From Periconia sp. R9002 (lineage: Eukaryota > Ascomycota > Dothideomycetes > Pleosporales > Periconiaceae), in NCBI GenBank assembly GCA_023627715.1, contig JAMAHW010000032.1, positions 186,001 through 250,000 on the forward strand: a stretch of DNA of 64,000 bases. Direction: 5' to 3'. A model generated the notes under the pieces. It was not told where the DNA came from. It searched no databases and was given only the letters and a program-made list of their open reading frames with translations. Shown piece by piece: positions 43,311-55,970 of the stretch (position 1 is its first letter; each line of letters begins with the position of its first letter). Both the position numbers and the translations under genes were made by a program.

Positions 43311-44992
43311 ATGGCAACCACACAGGATGCGATTCGTCCCAAGACGGACCACCAATCCGAGAAATCGGTGGTTCCCTCGAGCGATGTGGAGAAGCAGAGT
43401 CAACCCCCTGCCGAGGAGTTGAAGAGGAAGCTGAACAGTCGACACCTGCAATTCGTTGCCATTGGTAAGCGCGTCAACGTGTACTCCATCCAACACTTCA
43501 AATGTTAACAGAATTTTAAGGTGGAACTGTTGGTACGGGTGTCTTTATCGCGTCTGGTAAATCCATTGCGACCGCTGGTCCGGTCGGTGCTCTCCTCGCA
43601 TATGTCTTCATCGGAACGCTTGTCTACTCGGTGATGCTTTCGCTGGCCGAAATGTCCACCTACCTCCCCGTCGCTGGAGCCTTTACGCAATATGCCGCGC
43701 GATTCGTCGATCCTAGCTTGAGTTTCTCCATGGGATGGGTTTACTGGTTCTCGTGGAGTCTGACCTACGCACTCGAGCTCACGGCAGCAGCATTGGTCGT
43801 TCAATGGTGGAATTCAGAACTCAACATCGGCATCTTCATCACGATTTTCTTCGTGCCTCTTACGGCCGTCAATTTCTTGCCTGTGGATGTATTCGGCGAA
43901 TTCGAATTCTGGTTTGCCTCGTTGAAGGTCATCTGCTTGATCGGTTTCTGGATATTTTCCATTTGCATCAACGCAGGCGCTGGCGATCAAGGATATATCG
44001 GATTCAAATATTACAACGAGCCTGGCCCGTTTGCGGCGTACCTCACCGATGGTCCCAAGGCAAAGTTTGTCGGATTCTGGGCCGTGTTGATCCAGGCTAG
44101 TTTCGCTTTCCAGGGAACGGAACTGGTGGCCATTGGAGCAGGAGAAAGCGCCAACCCCCGAGTCACCATGCCAAGAGCTATCCGCAACACGTTCTGGAGC
44201 ATCTTCTGCTTATTCGTTTTCACCATCTTCTTTATCGGAATCCTCGTCCCTTACAACAATGAAGATCTCCTTCTCGGAAACACCAACGCCAGTTCGTCCC
44301 CATTGGTCATCGCAGCACAGCTAGCCGGCGTCAAAGTGCTACCACACATCATCAACGGCGTGTTATTGACGGTCGTCCTATCCGCAGCCAGTTCAAACGT
44401 CTACTCCTCAAGCCGTGTGCTCGTCGGTCTCGCCGAGGAAAACTGCGCGCCACAATTCCTCAAGCGCACCACCAAGCGCGGCGTCCCTCACTACGCGACC
44501 GCCATCTCGGCCGCCATGGGTTTGCTCGCTTACATGAACCTGTCCAACAACGGCGGCGAAGTGTTCAACTGGTTCCTCAACATCGTCAGTGTAGCCGGCC
44601 TCATCGCATGGGCCTGCATCTGCATCTGCCACCTACGCTTCATGGACGCCTTGAAAGCCCAAAACATCGCGCGCGACACCTTACCGTACGTCTCGTGGGG
44701 CGGCCGCGTGCTCGCCTGGTACGGACTCATCTTCTGCACCACCATCACCATCACGCAAGGCTTCACCGCATTTGTCCCCTGGAGCACCGAGAACTTCTTC
44801 ATCGCGTACATCAGCGTCATCCTCTTCGTCGTTCTCTACGTCGGCCACAAGCTCGTTACGCGCGCGAGGTTCATCAATGCCGTTGAAGCTGATCTCCACA
44901 CTGGCGTGTTTGAGGAGGAGGTTTCGCAGACGTGGGAGGAGAGTCCGAGGAGCTGGTGGAAGAAGACGCTCAACTCCGTCACGTCCTCGTAA
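43311..44992 (+). CDS. amino-acid permease (YAT type)
   Basis: A plasma-membrane amino-acid/proton symporter of 541 residues. Exons are 43311-43464 and 43521-44992; the 56-bp intron splits the first membrane signature, restoring AIGGTVGTGVFIASGKSI. A hydrophilic N-terminus (about 1-50) is followed by about twelve hydrophobic helices. Family blocks include EMSTYLPVAGAFTQYAARFVDP, ALELTAAALVVQWW, SFAFQGTELVAIGAGESANPR and SSNVYSSSRVLVGLAEENCAP. The C-terminus ends in an acidic then Trp-rich tail (EEEVSQTWEESPRSWWKK), a typical site for endocytic control. Substrate specificity (general versus basic or proline) cannot be fixed from sequence. Confidence 0.95.
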
Positions 44993-46168
44993 ATGTATTC
45001 GCGCCATGTTCACGGATGATTGTTTTTCTCTGTCGCATATTCACGCCTTTGGTTGTATAGTAGGAAAGCATTGGTGGAGTTTAAAAGTCTTTTTCTTTCA
45101 TCATCACGGCATGGTGTTTGCATAGCATAGGGGGGATACCTGTTACTTTTTTGTTTTATAACTGATCGATTGTGCTCACGTCGGCAAAACGTTTCTAATG
45201 AATTAATATTCTTCTCTACTTGTTCTATCAAACTGATTACTTCTCACATGAACGGGCCCGTGGGCGTTGTCATTAGAAAAGTTCCATATGAGCAGAAGAC
45301 ATCACTCTTCAGGGCACCTGAATATCAACGATTATAGTAAACCCCCTCTAACCAGGTTGCCGATGAAAAGAAAACGTTCCGATTTGCGGAGAATGAACAC
45401 TGTTACACGCCTGTCACTAGGCTCTCAAAGACATGTACAACAACGCACACTTGTTGAATAGCAATGTACTCAAGAGAAAGACACAGAAAAGCCAGCAAAC
45501 ATCACAATGACACACATTCACACGAAAAAAAAAAAAACGAGATTTGTCCCAAACGATATATATTTTTACCCTAAACACGAGAAAAACTCCCGGACCGAAA
45601 AAAAAAGAACATGAACAAAAGAATGAAGAAGAAAGAAATACTGAGAGGAAAACAATCGTTCTTCATTCATTCAAAACTTCATTACCAATCCAACAATCCA
45701 ACAAAACAAAAAACACAGACGGACAAAACAAGGAGAAAGAAAAAGAGCCATTACTCCCCCAAAAAATCCCGACTCACCACCCCGCAAAGACGCCTGCATA
45801 AGAAGCCCACACAAAAAAAGCCATAAACAATGAAAACAGACCCAATTCACCCAAGGATGTGTGTAGCTGCGAAAACCGCAAACCTGACCACCATCCATCC
45901 CCATTTCAATTTAAACATCCACCTCCACCAACCTCATTGAACAAGCCCTTCACCCCATATACCAGCCACGGCAAAGCCATCCATCAAAGCCTTCACAATC
46001 CCCCTAATTCCCCACAAGTGGATAAGTAAGTAAACCGCTCACAACAGTTTCAAAAAAAAAACTTAAACCAAAACGAAAAAAAAAAAAAAAAAACCAACAA
46101 CTCCACCATTGCATGGTCGCGCACCGACCACACACCAAAAAAAAGGCATCGAATCGCTGCTTGTCAAC
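44993..46168. other. convergent intergenic region, A-rich on plus strand
   Basis: The last 650 bases are extremely A-rich and contain several poly-A runs (for example 45525-45540 and 46078-46092), as expected for the T-rich 3' UTR of the minus-strand giant gene. No gene is supported. Confidence 0.55.
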
Positions 46169-49100
46169 TCACCCAACCGTGCTCTCCTCCTCTGCGGCAC
46201 GCCTGAAGTAATCAGCATCGACAGCGCTTTGATTCGTTAGATCGGCCGTGGGTAAGTCGGTGCCAACGCCCGAGTCGCTGGGCGGAGCGAATTTGCCCTG
46301 CTCGAGCTCCTCTGCAATGACTTCCTGCACGGCACGATTGATTTCAGATTCGGTGTGCAGTGGCACATCTTCACTGCCGGTGGTGGTGGTTGAGAGTTCC
46401 GAGCCCGTCACTTCGGATGCGGTAACCTCGGACGGCGCAGCAAAGTCGGTATTGGCGATGGTAGCTGTTGGGTCATCATCCTCGGCATCGGATTGTTCGA
46501 GCTCGGATTGCTCTTCTTCACTCTCCTCGTCGATGCTCTCTGCGGTATCGTGCGTTGCGGAATGGGCTGTCGAGTTGTAGGATGTGCGACGATCGCCATT
46601 CTCGCTGTTGGTGAAGTAAGAGGATCCAGAGTACATGCTCTCGTTACCACCATATTCTGAGCGGCTGTCGTAACCACCTGTTTCTCCCTCAGTGTAAGAA
46701 GTAGCGTCAAGGCTGTGACGACGCTCCGTTCCCGTTTGGCTTTCGATTTCGTCGTTTTGTTCCTCGATGATGGAATTTGCATTGGAAGGAACACCTCGCT
46801 CGGTGGCAGCCTCGTCTTCCTCACTGAGAACCTCGTTTTCCTTGTTCGCAACTGCTGCGCTTGGTCGGCCTCCCCATGAACCTTTCCGTAGATTGTTAGT
46901 TCGGACGGATTGGCTTCGCTTGATGCCAGCATTAGACAGGCTGATGTTGGTAACGGGATAAGCCTGTGCTCCGGTTGGCGTGTTGCCGCTTATTTGGCTC
47001 AAGGAGTGAATGCGACGACTGGCAGGGTTCGGTGCTGCACCATTGCGGCGGATGGCAGGGCGAGGCTTGAGAGCAAGAGACAAGCCGTTAGCAACCGCAC
47101 TTGGAGGAGGCATGAGTTTGTCAGCATCGGCCGAAACATCCACACTCATTCGCTTCTTTGACTTGACAGGACTCTTCCGCCCGTCCTTAGCAATCATGAG
47201 TGCACGCGAATGATCCATCAAACCATTTACGATGCGGCGTTCGAGGGCATCGGCCTTGGCATCCATCATGTGAAGCTCCTCACGCCTGATCTCCAGAGCG
47301 GTGTGTAGAGAGGAAACTTGGCCGGTGAGTCGAATCTTCTGGTTGGCGAGATTCTCACGTTCCGCCTGCAAAGTGGCAACGACGGCAAGAAGAGAGTCTT
47401 TTTCTTCCTTGAGCTCTTGAATGTTGCGCTCTTTCTCTTCTCTCAATTCCGTCATAGCGCGTTCCTTTTCTTCCTGAAGCTCTTGCATCACACGCTGTTT
47501 CTCGGCCCTCAATCCTTCAATTTCGCTCTCGAGAGACTCTTTTTGCGCAGTCCTGCGCTCGACCAGGAGAGCAAGTTCCTCCGCCTCGCGCTCCTTTGAT
47601 TCATTGCCGTCGGTAATGAGCTGGGTTTGCTTGGCCACGAACTCGCTGACCTCCGCGGCAGTCGCCTTGACTTGAGCATGAATCTCATCGAGACGCTCCG
47701 ATTGGCTGGCGGCTTTGTCGGCTTCATCAACATGGCCCAAGAGCTTGTCAAGCTTCTCTTGCACCTGGGCATCGTCGTATTTCTCCGGCATTTCAATCGC
47801 TGGTGGTGGCGCAGGAAGCAGTGCGGGCAAAGACGAAAAGTGCTTCTGCAGTTCCTCAGCTCGATTTTTGGCCTCTTCATTCATTGCCCGAGCATGTTCC
47901 TCTGCTTCTTCCTTCATTTTCTGAGCATGATCGTAATGCGCTTTGACCAATGCCTCAATCTCACGAAGCGCAACCATGAACTTGGGATGGTACTCAGTTA
48001 CGTTGTCCTGGAGGCTGATGAAAATGCGTTCAATGTTTTTGATTTCATCACGAGTGTGCGAATGCTCCGTCTTGTCTTCTGAGTTTTGATCTTCAAGCTT
48101 TGAATTTTGCTCTTCAAGCTTCGCCAGAACCTCATCCACTCGGGTAGTTACTGTCGATGATTCTGTTGACCATTTCTGAGTTGATTCCTCAAACTTCTCA
48201 TTCATGTTCGTGATGGACGTTCCGAGTGTGTCGATGGTTAGCCGGAGCTCCTCAGCCATGGCTTTAGCTTCCTCGAGGATCTTCTCTTGGGATTCCGCCT
48301 TTTCTTTCATCACCTTGGCCTGCTCGTCGGCGAGAAGCTGAGCATCGTCGTATTTAGCCATCAAGGTGTCGAAGCGTTCATCAACCTTCTCGGTAAATCC
48401 GGCGATGATAGCGTCCTTCGTTTCCGTAGACTTTTCTGTTTGGCTGACCTGCAGATCCGCAATAGACCCGTGAGCACGCTCAAACTCCCGAGACACGGTT
48501 TCCATCAACTCCTTGACATCAGCGGTGACATTGAAGTTCGTGTTGAGGTTTTCATCAAGAGCTTTGAAGGAATCCTTCAGTTCATCGAGTGACACGCCTT
48601 CAGTGAGAGAAGCTTTGATATGCTCCTTGACCTCGTCCAGGGTAGACTTGACTTCGCCAAGACTCTCAGACAAACCTTTAGCTTCATTGCGCCTATCGTC
48701 AAAGCTCTTGGCCGTAACTGCAATGTCATCCTCGTATCGTTCTTTCAAATCGTTGACACAGTCGTTGAGTTGGTCAAAATCGGTCTTTGTGGGAAGATGG
48801 TCCGGATCCGGAATCTTGAGTTCGTCGAGTTTCACTTTGAGATCGTCAACAAGCAAAGAGAGGGCATCAACATCGGCTTTGGTGGCTTGGGGTTCGGGTT
48901 CCTCTTCAGATTTTGAGGCTTTCATCTCATCCAAAGCAGTTTTGATGTCGTCGGCAATAACCTGTACCACCGTAACATCTGCCTTGGACGCACCATCCTC
49001 TTCGATCTTCTTAGCCAGCGCTTCGATTGCTTCTGAAGTGGACCGAACTGCGAGTTCGACCTCCTCTAAATGCTCCTTTGTGGCAGTAGTGGCTGGGTCA

Positions 49101-52100
49101 GGTAGCGGGAGTTCCTCCAATTTGGCCTTCATATTGTCAAGCAAGGTCTCAATGGCATCGGTGTCTTCCTTTGAAGCGAGTCCGCTGGCGGGTGGTGCTG
49201 AGGCCTCTCGGTCTTGTAGGACGAGGACCGCGGCGTGGACATCTTTAAGGAGCTCATCAATGGCAACCAGATCATCCTTTAGTGCCATTCCAGTGAGATC
49301 CTCCTTCTGAGCCAAGCCAGTCAGATCCTCCTTCTGGGCCAATCCATTCAGGTCGTCCTTCTGCGCTAGTCCATCAAGATCCTCTTTCATGGCTGTACCG
49401 GGAGCGGCAGTTGGCTCAGGTAGAGAAGGGTTCTGAATGTTCGCATCCAAAGCCTCAACTTTCGTCTGCAGTTGTGCTAATATGACCTCCATTTTCTCTA
49501 GATCATTTCGCCGTAAGGATTCTGACTCAGGGATGATCTCGCGACTCGTTGCCTCCGGTTGGGCGTTTTCGGGGTCTTCGGCGAGGACTACTTCATTGCC
49601 TGTTGGGACTGGAGCATCTTCAGCTTCTTCCGCTTCTCCAGATTCTTCCGTCTTCGCCGCAGTCTTAAGCTTCTCGATATCCTCACGCAACTCTCCGAGT
49701 CCGGTCTTGAGAGTTTCAAGAATTTCGTAAGAGACAGTCATATCAACTGGCTTGTTGACGGCTTTGTCGACGTCTGCCCTCAAACCTTCCAAGCCTTCAT
49801 TCAGGGCGTCGAGAATGTCGTTTGTAGCTGACATCTGACGGTCGGGATTGTCGAGCTTCTTCTCCAGGTGTGAGCGGAGATCATCAACATTCAGGCGAAT
49901 TTGATCCAACACCTCCACAGACTCATCATGTGTGCGCTGTTGTATCTGTGCCGTAGAGATGCGGAACTCCCCGCGGAAAGCTTCGAGAAGGTCAGAGTTG
50001 ATACCGCCGGAGGCGGAACTCTCTTTGAGCTCTTCAAGAGCAGTCTTGATGGCCTCAAGTATGTCGGCCTTCTCCGTAGGATCCTCCGCTTTGACGAGAC
50101 TGTTGCCGAATGATTCTTTCAGGTTGTCGAGATCCTGTTGAAAGGCTGCTAAGTTCTCTTTGGCCGAATTTTCCTGGTCAGCACGGAGTCCCTCCCGAAT
50201 CTCGCGTACAGCGTCAATGATATCGTCCTTGTCTGCTGCAGTACCTGACCCTACCAAAGCACCACCGAGTGTTTCTCGTAAGTGCTCGAATTCTTCCTTC
50301 ATTGCGGAAAGGAGTTCATCATTCGATCCACTAGAAGGAACTGCGTGCTCCTGTAGCAGGGTTTGTAGGCCATCGAAACCAGTCTGTAACTTCTCCATGA
50401 CCTCGTCTTTGACTGCTGAGTTGTCTCCAAGAAGAGTTCCCTTGAGAAGTTCCAACTCCTCTTTTATGATGGTGTTGAGCTCCTCGTTGGCGCCTGGGCC
50501 CATGTCCCGGATGGCAACTTGGGAGTTCATGCCATCAAATCCAGCGTTCAAAGCCTGAATGATCTGCTCCTTATCATCGCTAGGGGGAGGCCTCTGCTTT
50601 GCCATCTCCTCAAGCAAATGTTCGAATTCAGATTTGATATAAGCGACGAGGTCCTCTTGCTTGAACTCAGTATCGCCACGTAACCCTTCCGCAACATAAC
50701 CTTGAACATCAATCCGAAGTTGACCGAGCTCTGCCTGGAGGCTATCAAGAATCTCATCCTTATGTGTCGTATCTTGGGCCTTGTCGACGTAGCCTTCAAT
50801 TTGAGACTTCAAATTGTCTAATCCCTCGCGAAGAGCCTCCAGCACTTGTTCGGTGTTATTTGCGTTTGCAGGAGATGCTTTGAGATCGGAATGCATTTCT
50901 TGGACCAAGGATAGAAGATCTTGTAGAGAGGGTTCCTCGGTTGTAGATGTTAAAGCACGAGAGGACTCTAGACCGGCCTTGACAGCGTCATATAGAGCCT
51001 CTGGTGGGATGTCCAAGGTCTGACCATCCGGCTGATGCTCTGCAAGAGCCTGCTTCATGGCATCAAGGATGATGTCTCGCGATAGGGTTTCTGATGAAGA
51101 TTGGTGGGGGACAAGTGATGGCTTGAGCTCCTCGAGGCACTCTCGCACCGCGGAAAGCACTTCCTCGCGCATTTCGTGAGCTTCGTTGACCGGCGCAGGT
51201 AGTTGGATTTGCTGCAGGGATTCCTGAATGATTTGCTCGATTTGCTCCTTGGTGACACCGTTGCTAGATTGGTAGTCTCGAAGACCTTCACGGAGGCATT
51301 CCAGAACTTCTTCATTTTTCAATCCAGTTGTCTCGATTTCGATGTTAGGTTGGCATTCTTCGAAAGCGACTCTGACTGCAGAAACAATAGCCTCTTTGTC
51401 GATGGAAGCCGCCTCTGGCGAGTATTTATCGAAGCCACGTTCAGCAAGGGCATGCTTTACAACATCGTAAACCTCATTGTTGTCGACAGTATTGCGAGTT
51501 GTCACGGATGACATAGATCCACGCCTACGATCGCGCAGTACCCTATCCATGTGCTCTTTGAGGTCTTCCAAACCAGCCTGGACAATCTGGCCTACCTCCT
51601 CGTTGGCTGGACCTGATTCGACTGAAGGTTGCTCTGATTTCATGCTGACTGCCTCTTCGATCTTGCGAGCCAAATCTCGACCCATTCCGAGCACTTCACC
51701 GCGAAGATCTTGTATCAAGGCTTTGTTGCTCATAGTGACACCGCCTGCCTCAGCAACACTATCCTTGATCTTACGAAGGAACTTGAGCATCTCTTCGCTA
51801 ACGAAATCGGCTGCCTTCGGACTGCTATATGGCTTCCCGCCTTCCGATACCTTGTGTAGGGAGATTCCTTCGCTGGCGGCTCGAGCAAGTGGGCCTGCGG
51901 CAGCTGGAGCCGGGCTGGAAGCGTTGACGGCGTTATTTGTTGAACTCTGCTTGACGAACTCCACCATCTCTGTAACCTTCTTCGCAGTCTCACCCGATGC
52001 CCGCTCCACAATCTTTTCTAAAGCACTCACGAGGCGGTCCTGGCCGTCTTTGGTCACCATCTCGCGAATGATCTTCTCGAGCATTGCAACACTAGCCGCC

Positions 52101-53232
52101 CCTTCCACCGAGTATGGATTTGGGCTGCCGATCCGATCTTCTAATATGAACCCTGGAGATCCAGATCGCTGAGGCACGGCGAAAGGCTTGGTCGGGGTCA
52201 TGAAGGGGTCCTTGGCACCGAGGCTGCTTCCCGACCGCGAAAAGTCAGCTGGCGCACTGATAGCCTGTTGTGCTTGGGCCATGGACGAAACTAGATCCTT
52301 GAGGGATTTTCGAATGTCCTCGTCGCGCTGATTTGTAGCTTCCTTTAGGCCGTGGAGATCCATCGCATTGTCCTTGCTGCGACGGCTCAGTTGTGACATA
52401 TCTTTTTGCAAACTGGACACAATGTTGGTGATGCTGAGGAGTTGGTGTTGGATCGCATCCGAAGGTTCGGAAGGAGCAGCGGCAGTAGCCGTTGGGGGTG
52501 GAGCAGACGGTGATGGGGATGACTTGGAAGGAGTGGTAGCAGCGCTGGACATGGGAGGGTCCAGCATATGGGGTGGGATGGTCATGTTTTGTAGGGCCAT
52601 CATGGTGGCAGATGGTGGAGTATTCTCGCCCAGAATAGCCTTGTGCGTAAGTCGGGCTGAGGGTCGAAGGGGGGGGATCTCTTTGAGCACATCGTGTGAG
52701 GAAAATGAAGGTGGCGTATCCGGGCCAAAATAATCGTGATCAGTATCACGAGGAGGGGTCCCGGATCGTGTCTTGGGTCGCTCCGGTGAACGCTCGGGAG
52801 ATTTGTGGTTGTCTAGATAGCTACGCAGGTCTCGAAGTCCTGAAGTCTGCAACGACTGCATGCGCTTGTGCGTAGCGCCCTTGATCAAAGACCGCTCGGG
52901 AGATCTCTGTGGCATAGGGTTAGTAGTGTATGAACTGGCAGGCATGCTCTCGCGCGCCTTCTCTTCCAATGCTTTGGCCGCGTTGGCTATGGCTGACGAA
53001 GTGCCGGGCCGTGTGGTCAAGACGGGAGAGCCTGGATTGAGTGGCAGCGGCGGCGGTGCGCGCTCAGGATCTGAGCTGTCCCACCTAGTGATGCAAAGTC
53101 AGCTGGTTGTGCTTTGAAAAAGTTAGGATTGGCATCTTACATTGGAATCAGCGCTTTTCCGTCTGCAGAGGAGAAAGAATGTGAGTGTCGAACTAGCTCT
53201 CGGTCTCGAGAGCTGTCGCGGTCCACTGTCAT
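46169..53232 (-). CDS. giant repeat and coiled-coil protein
   Basis: A 2335-residue protein. Exons on the minus strand are 53232-53141 and 53084-46169. The second exon has no ATG at its start, and splicing gives MTVDRDSSRDRELVRHSHSF... leading into IPMWDSSDPERAPPPLPLNP. Residues 60-330 are disordered (Pro/Ser). About 520-1165 contains at least 20 degenerate helical repeats of about 25-45 residues, core [DE]-x-[IL]-[LI]-x-[AS]-[LI]-[RK]-x-x-[LF]-x-x-L. A 9-residue tandem repeat lies near 1270-1315, and related helices continue to about 1700. A long charged coiled coil occupies about 1880-1995 with three 11-residue repeats (LREEKERNIQE type). The tail is acidic. From memory, similar fungal proteins are labelled chromosome-segregation-ATPase-like, but no ATP-binding motif is seen. 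A GTGAGT just before the stop could add a 3' exon. Confidence 0.9.
49270..49388 (-). repeat. 27-bp coding minisatellite, about 4.4 copies
   Basis: Inside the giant gene, a nine-residue unit (EDLTGLAQK with variants DDLNGLAQK and EDLTGMALK) is repeated in tandem. The DNA copies are nearly identical (AGATCCTCCTTCTG core on the plus strand), so the expansion is recent compared with the surrounding diverged helical repeats. Confidence 0.85.
49680..51640 (-). repeat. protein-level tandem helical repeat array
   Basis: At least 20 units in the giant protein share a helix such as EVLEALREGLDNL, DEILDSLQAELGQL, DILDALNEGLEGL or EILETLKTGLGEL, joined by variable Ser/Pro/Gly linkers. DNA identity between units is low, so this is an old array seen only in translation. 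Confidence 0.8.
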
Positions 53233-54634
53233 AGCTCGCGTGGGTAACTATGTAGTGGGATGTGGAGTCGAATGGACTGTGGCCTATGCCGGCAGAACAA
53301 TCAATGGGGTGGAGGAATCGCAGAGTCGAAATGTATGGATGTTATGTATACACGAAGGTGAGAAGAATGGGCGCAGATGAGGAATGATCGTCAAGCGGGA
53401 GTATGCTGCGATCCTGCGCGGGTATCGTATGTATGTGTATGGGATTATTCGTGATGTCGTGAAATGGTGGAGAGGAGATGGTGTAGACACGCGATTGATT
53501 GATTGATTGTAGTGGAGTCTTCCGAAGGCGGTGTTGATAAGAGGTGGGTAGGTATAGGTAGCAGTGGTATCACTGATTGTTTACCGTGTTTACAGGCAGC
53601 GCACGGGCCAGGCATGCCAGCGAAGCAACCCACCCGTCGCCCCAGCAGCGAACATTAACCTTTTCCAGCCAGAATCAATGAAGTTTGCGGATATCATGCA
53701 CCACTTGCAACGGCGCTTAGATGCAACTTTGTGCTTGATTTTTTTGGATTGTCAATGATTTGTGGTGAAGCGGTCTGCATCGCAACGTTTACGCGCCGTT
53801 CAATGTTTAGATGGTGACGGTAGGCACAGCAACGGAGATCGGAGGCTCGGCGAAATCATCCATAGGTAGGTATTCCATCTTGTACTTTGAGTCTTTGCTG
53901 CATAAATCCCACAGAAGATATGCAGAGCTACAACTTACTGCATCGTCAATCGGGCTCGTCGACGAAATCGAGGAAAAACGGCACAAGACATGTCCCCCCT
54001 TTCTCTCACGAAACGACAGAGTCAAGGCAACCAGCTGGCCTCAAAGCTGCGTTGCACGCAATGGGCTTGGCAATAACATTATATGGGTATTTACTCACGC
54101 CAACAACGAGCTAAACCATCATTCGAGTAAAGAAATCCAGAGTAGTTTTGCGGAAGGAATTGCGGTGAAGGTGAGAGTGGAGCTCGAGTTCAAGGCAGAC
54201 TGGAAAGCCAGCTGCATGTGCCGAATGTCACTTTGAAGCAAAGGGCATTTTTTATGCATTTGTTTTTAACTTTTGGATGCTTTGATTCAGTCTTCACTGT
54301 TCATGTAAAAAAAATTTTCCTCCTTAAAATACATCAATATCACCGATAATTCTGGACGGGATGTTGAAGAATATATCCAATCACGTGCTCACGTCGGAGG
54401 CCGGCAAAACTGTACTTCCGTCGTCGTCCGCCACTTCGATGATGAGCTTGGGCAGGTGGGTTACAAGTTGATAGCTTCACCGACGACCACCCTTGCCTCT
54501 TCCATCACGATACCCATCCGACCCTCTGCTCCCAACCTCCCGCTTCCTTCTATAAGCTCAGTTCGACCATAACTGCACCGAAACTCCCGTCACCGCCACC
54601 GGTGCAACTCACCCGCACTCCAACTCAAACCACA
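53233..54634. other. divergent intergenic region
   Basis: Between the giant gene and Rpn6. It may contain the doubtful minus-strand small gene listed at 53807-53991. Direct GATT repeats occur near 53494-53508 (GATTGATTGATTG). The Rpn6 leader (54480-54634) is C-rich and TATA-less. Confidence 0.45.
53807..53991 (-). CDS. doubtful small two-exon gene
   Basis: A possible 47-residue product from minus-strand exons 53991-53939 and 53897-53807, joined by a 41-bp GTAAGT...GCAG intron. The last exon reads KDSKYKMEYLPMDDFAEPP and then a short hydrophobic end, which looks protein-like. Against it: the intron is very short and lacks a clear branch site, and the upstream part is only Arg-rich. A second GTGAGT...CAG pair further upstream (54046-54097 on the plus strand) might be a leader intron. 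No family is recognised. Confidence 0.22.
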
Positions 54635-55970
54635 ATGGCCGTCCCCGACACCAGCAAGCGGATAGCCGAAGCTCAAAAGTTGGCGAAGACGGAGCCCGCC
54701 AAAGCCGAACAAATCTTCAAGGATGTCTTATCTACAAACCCGGGGTCAAATGAGGCGGCGATCAAGAACTACGAGACTGCATTGCTCGGTCTCGGAGAGC
54801 TGTTTCGCGATCAGCGCCGAGTAGATGCTCTCGCGGAGCTTGTTAGACAAACGCGATCAGTGCTATCTTCTTTTGCCAAAGCAAAAACGGCGAAGCTGGG
54901 TTAGTAATCGGATAGCTTATCCTTCCACGTCATGCATGTACGCGTCTCCGCTGACCAACTCAGTGCGCCAGTTGCTCGACCTCTTCACCACCATCCCCAA
55001 CACAACCGATGTCCAAATCGCAGTCACCAAGTCATGCATAGAATGGGCCGTGTCAGAGCGGAGAGGCTTTCTGCGCCAGAACCTCGAAACTCGGCTTGTG
55101 TCTCTACACATGCAGAAGCAATCCTATTATGACGCTCTCACCCTCATCAATAGTCTCCTCAAAGAGCTCAAACGATTGGATGATAAGCTAGTCCTTGTCG
55201 AGGTGCAATTGTTGGAGTCTAGGGTCTACCACGCGTTGGGTAATATACCGAAGGGGAGGGCTGCACTCACGTCGGCTCGAACTTCGGCTGCCTCCGTCTA
55301 TACACCCCCGCTACTCCAGGCCGGGCTTGACATGCAAAGCGGAATGCTTCACGCTGAGGACGGCGATTTCAACACAGCATTTTCCTACTTCATCGAGGCC
55401 ATGGAGGGCTACCACTCACAGGACGAGACGCAAAAGGCGACATCAGCACTGCAGTATATGCTTTTGTGCAAAATCATGCTCAACCTGGGTGATGACGTGA
55501 CGTCGCTCATGGCGTCGAAACATGCCATCAAGTACGCAGGCAAGAGCTTGGATGCAATGAAGGCCGTAGCACGTGCCCACACAAACCGCAGTTTAGAGGA
55601 GTATGAGACGGCCCTCGAGGATTATCGACGGGAGCTGGGGAGCGACCGGTTCATCACAAGCCACCTGAGGCGGCTGTATGATAACATGTTGGAACAGAAC
55701 CTGATCAAGGTGATTGAGCCCTTCAGCCGCGTGGAAATCGAGCACATAGCCAAGATGGTAGGCCTTGATACGGTCCAGGTGGAGCGGAAGCTGTCACAAA
55801 TGATCTTGGATAAAGTCATCATCGGAGTTTTGGACCAAGGAGCTGGCTGTTTGATCGTCTTCGATGAGTCCGAGAGGGATCAGTCGTATGACGCGGCTCT
55901 AGACACGATTGAAAAGCTGAGTAATGTGGTTGACGTGCTCTACACAAACCAGGCATCACTGCTCGAGTAG
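54635..55970 (+). CDS. RPN6: 26S proteasome regulatory subunit Rpn6 (PSMD11)
   Basis: A lid subunit of the 19S regulatory particle that clamps the lid to the 20S core. Exons are 54635-54899 and 54964-55970; the 64-bp intron has a CTGAC branch site and joins AKL|VRQLLDLF. The product is 423 residues, the usual Rpn6 length. The N-terminal alpha-solenoid (TPR-like) carries ALLGLGELFRDQRR, SCIEWAVSERRGFLRQNLETRL and SRVYHALGNIPKGRAALTSART. The C-terminal PCI domain (about 230-385) contains HLRRLYDNMLEQNLIKVIEPFSRVEIEHIAKMVGL, VERKLSQMILDKVIIGVLDQG and a final helix. The start is chosen by the ACAATGGCC context and family N-terminus. It is an essential housekeeping gene, and nothing appears broken. 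Confidence 0.96.

Noticed and set aside
48513..49310. 265-codon Ser-rich plus-strand frame in the giant gene
   Set aside because: Ser-rich translation is the antisense of repeated Leu/Glu/Asp codons.
54385..54405. GCCGGCAAA as a proteasome-control (PACE-like) element of RPN6
   Set aside because: Matches the yeast element at only seven of nine positions, and PACE use is not established in filamentous fungi.
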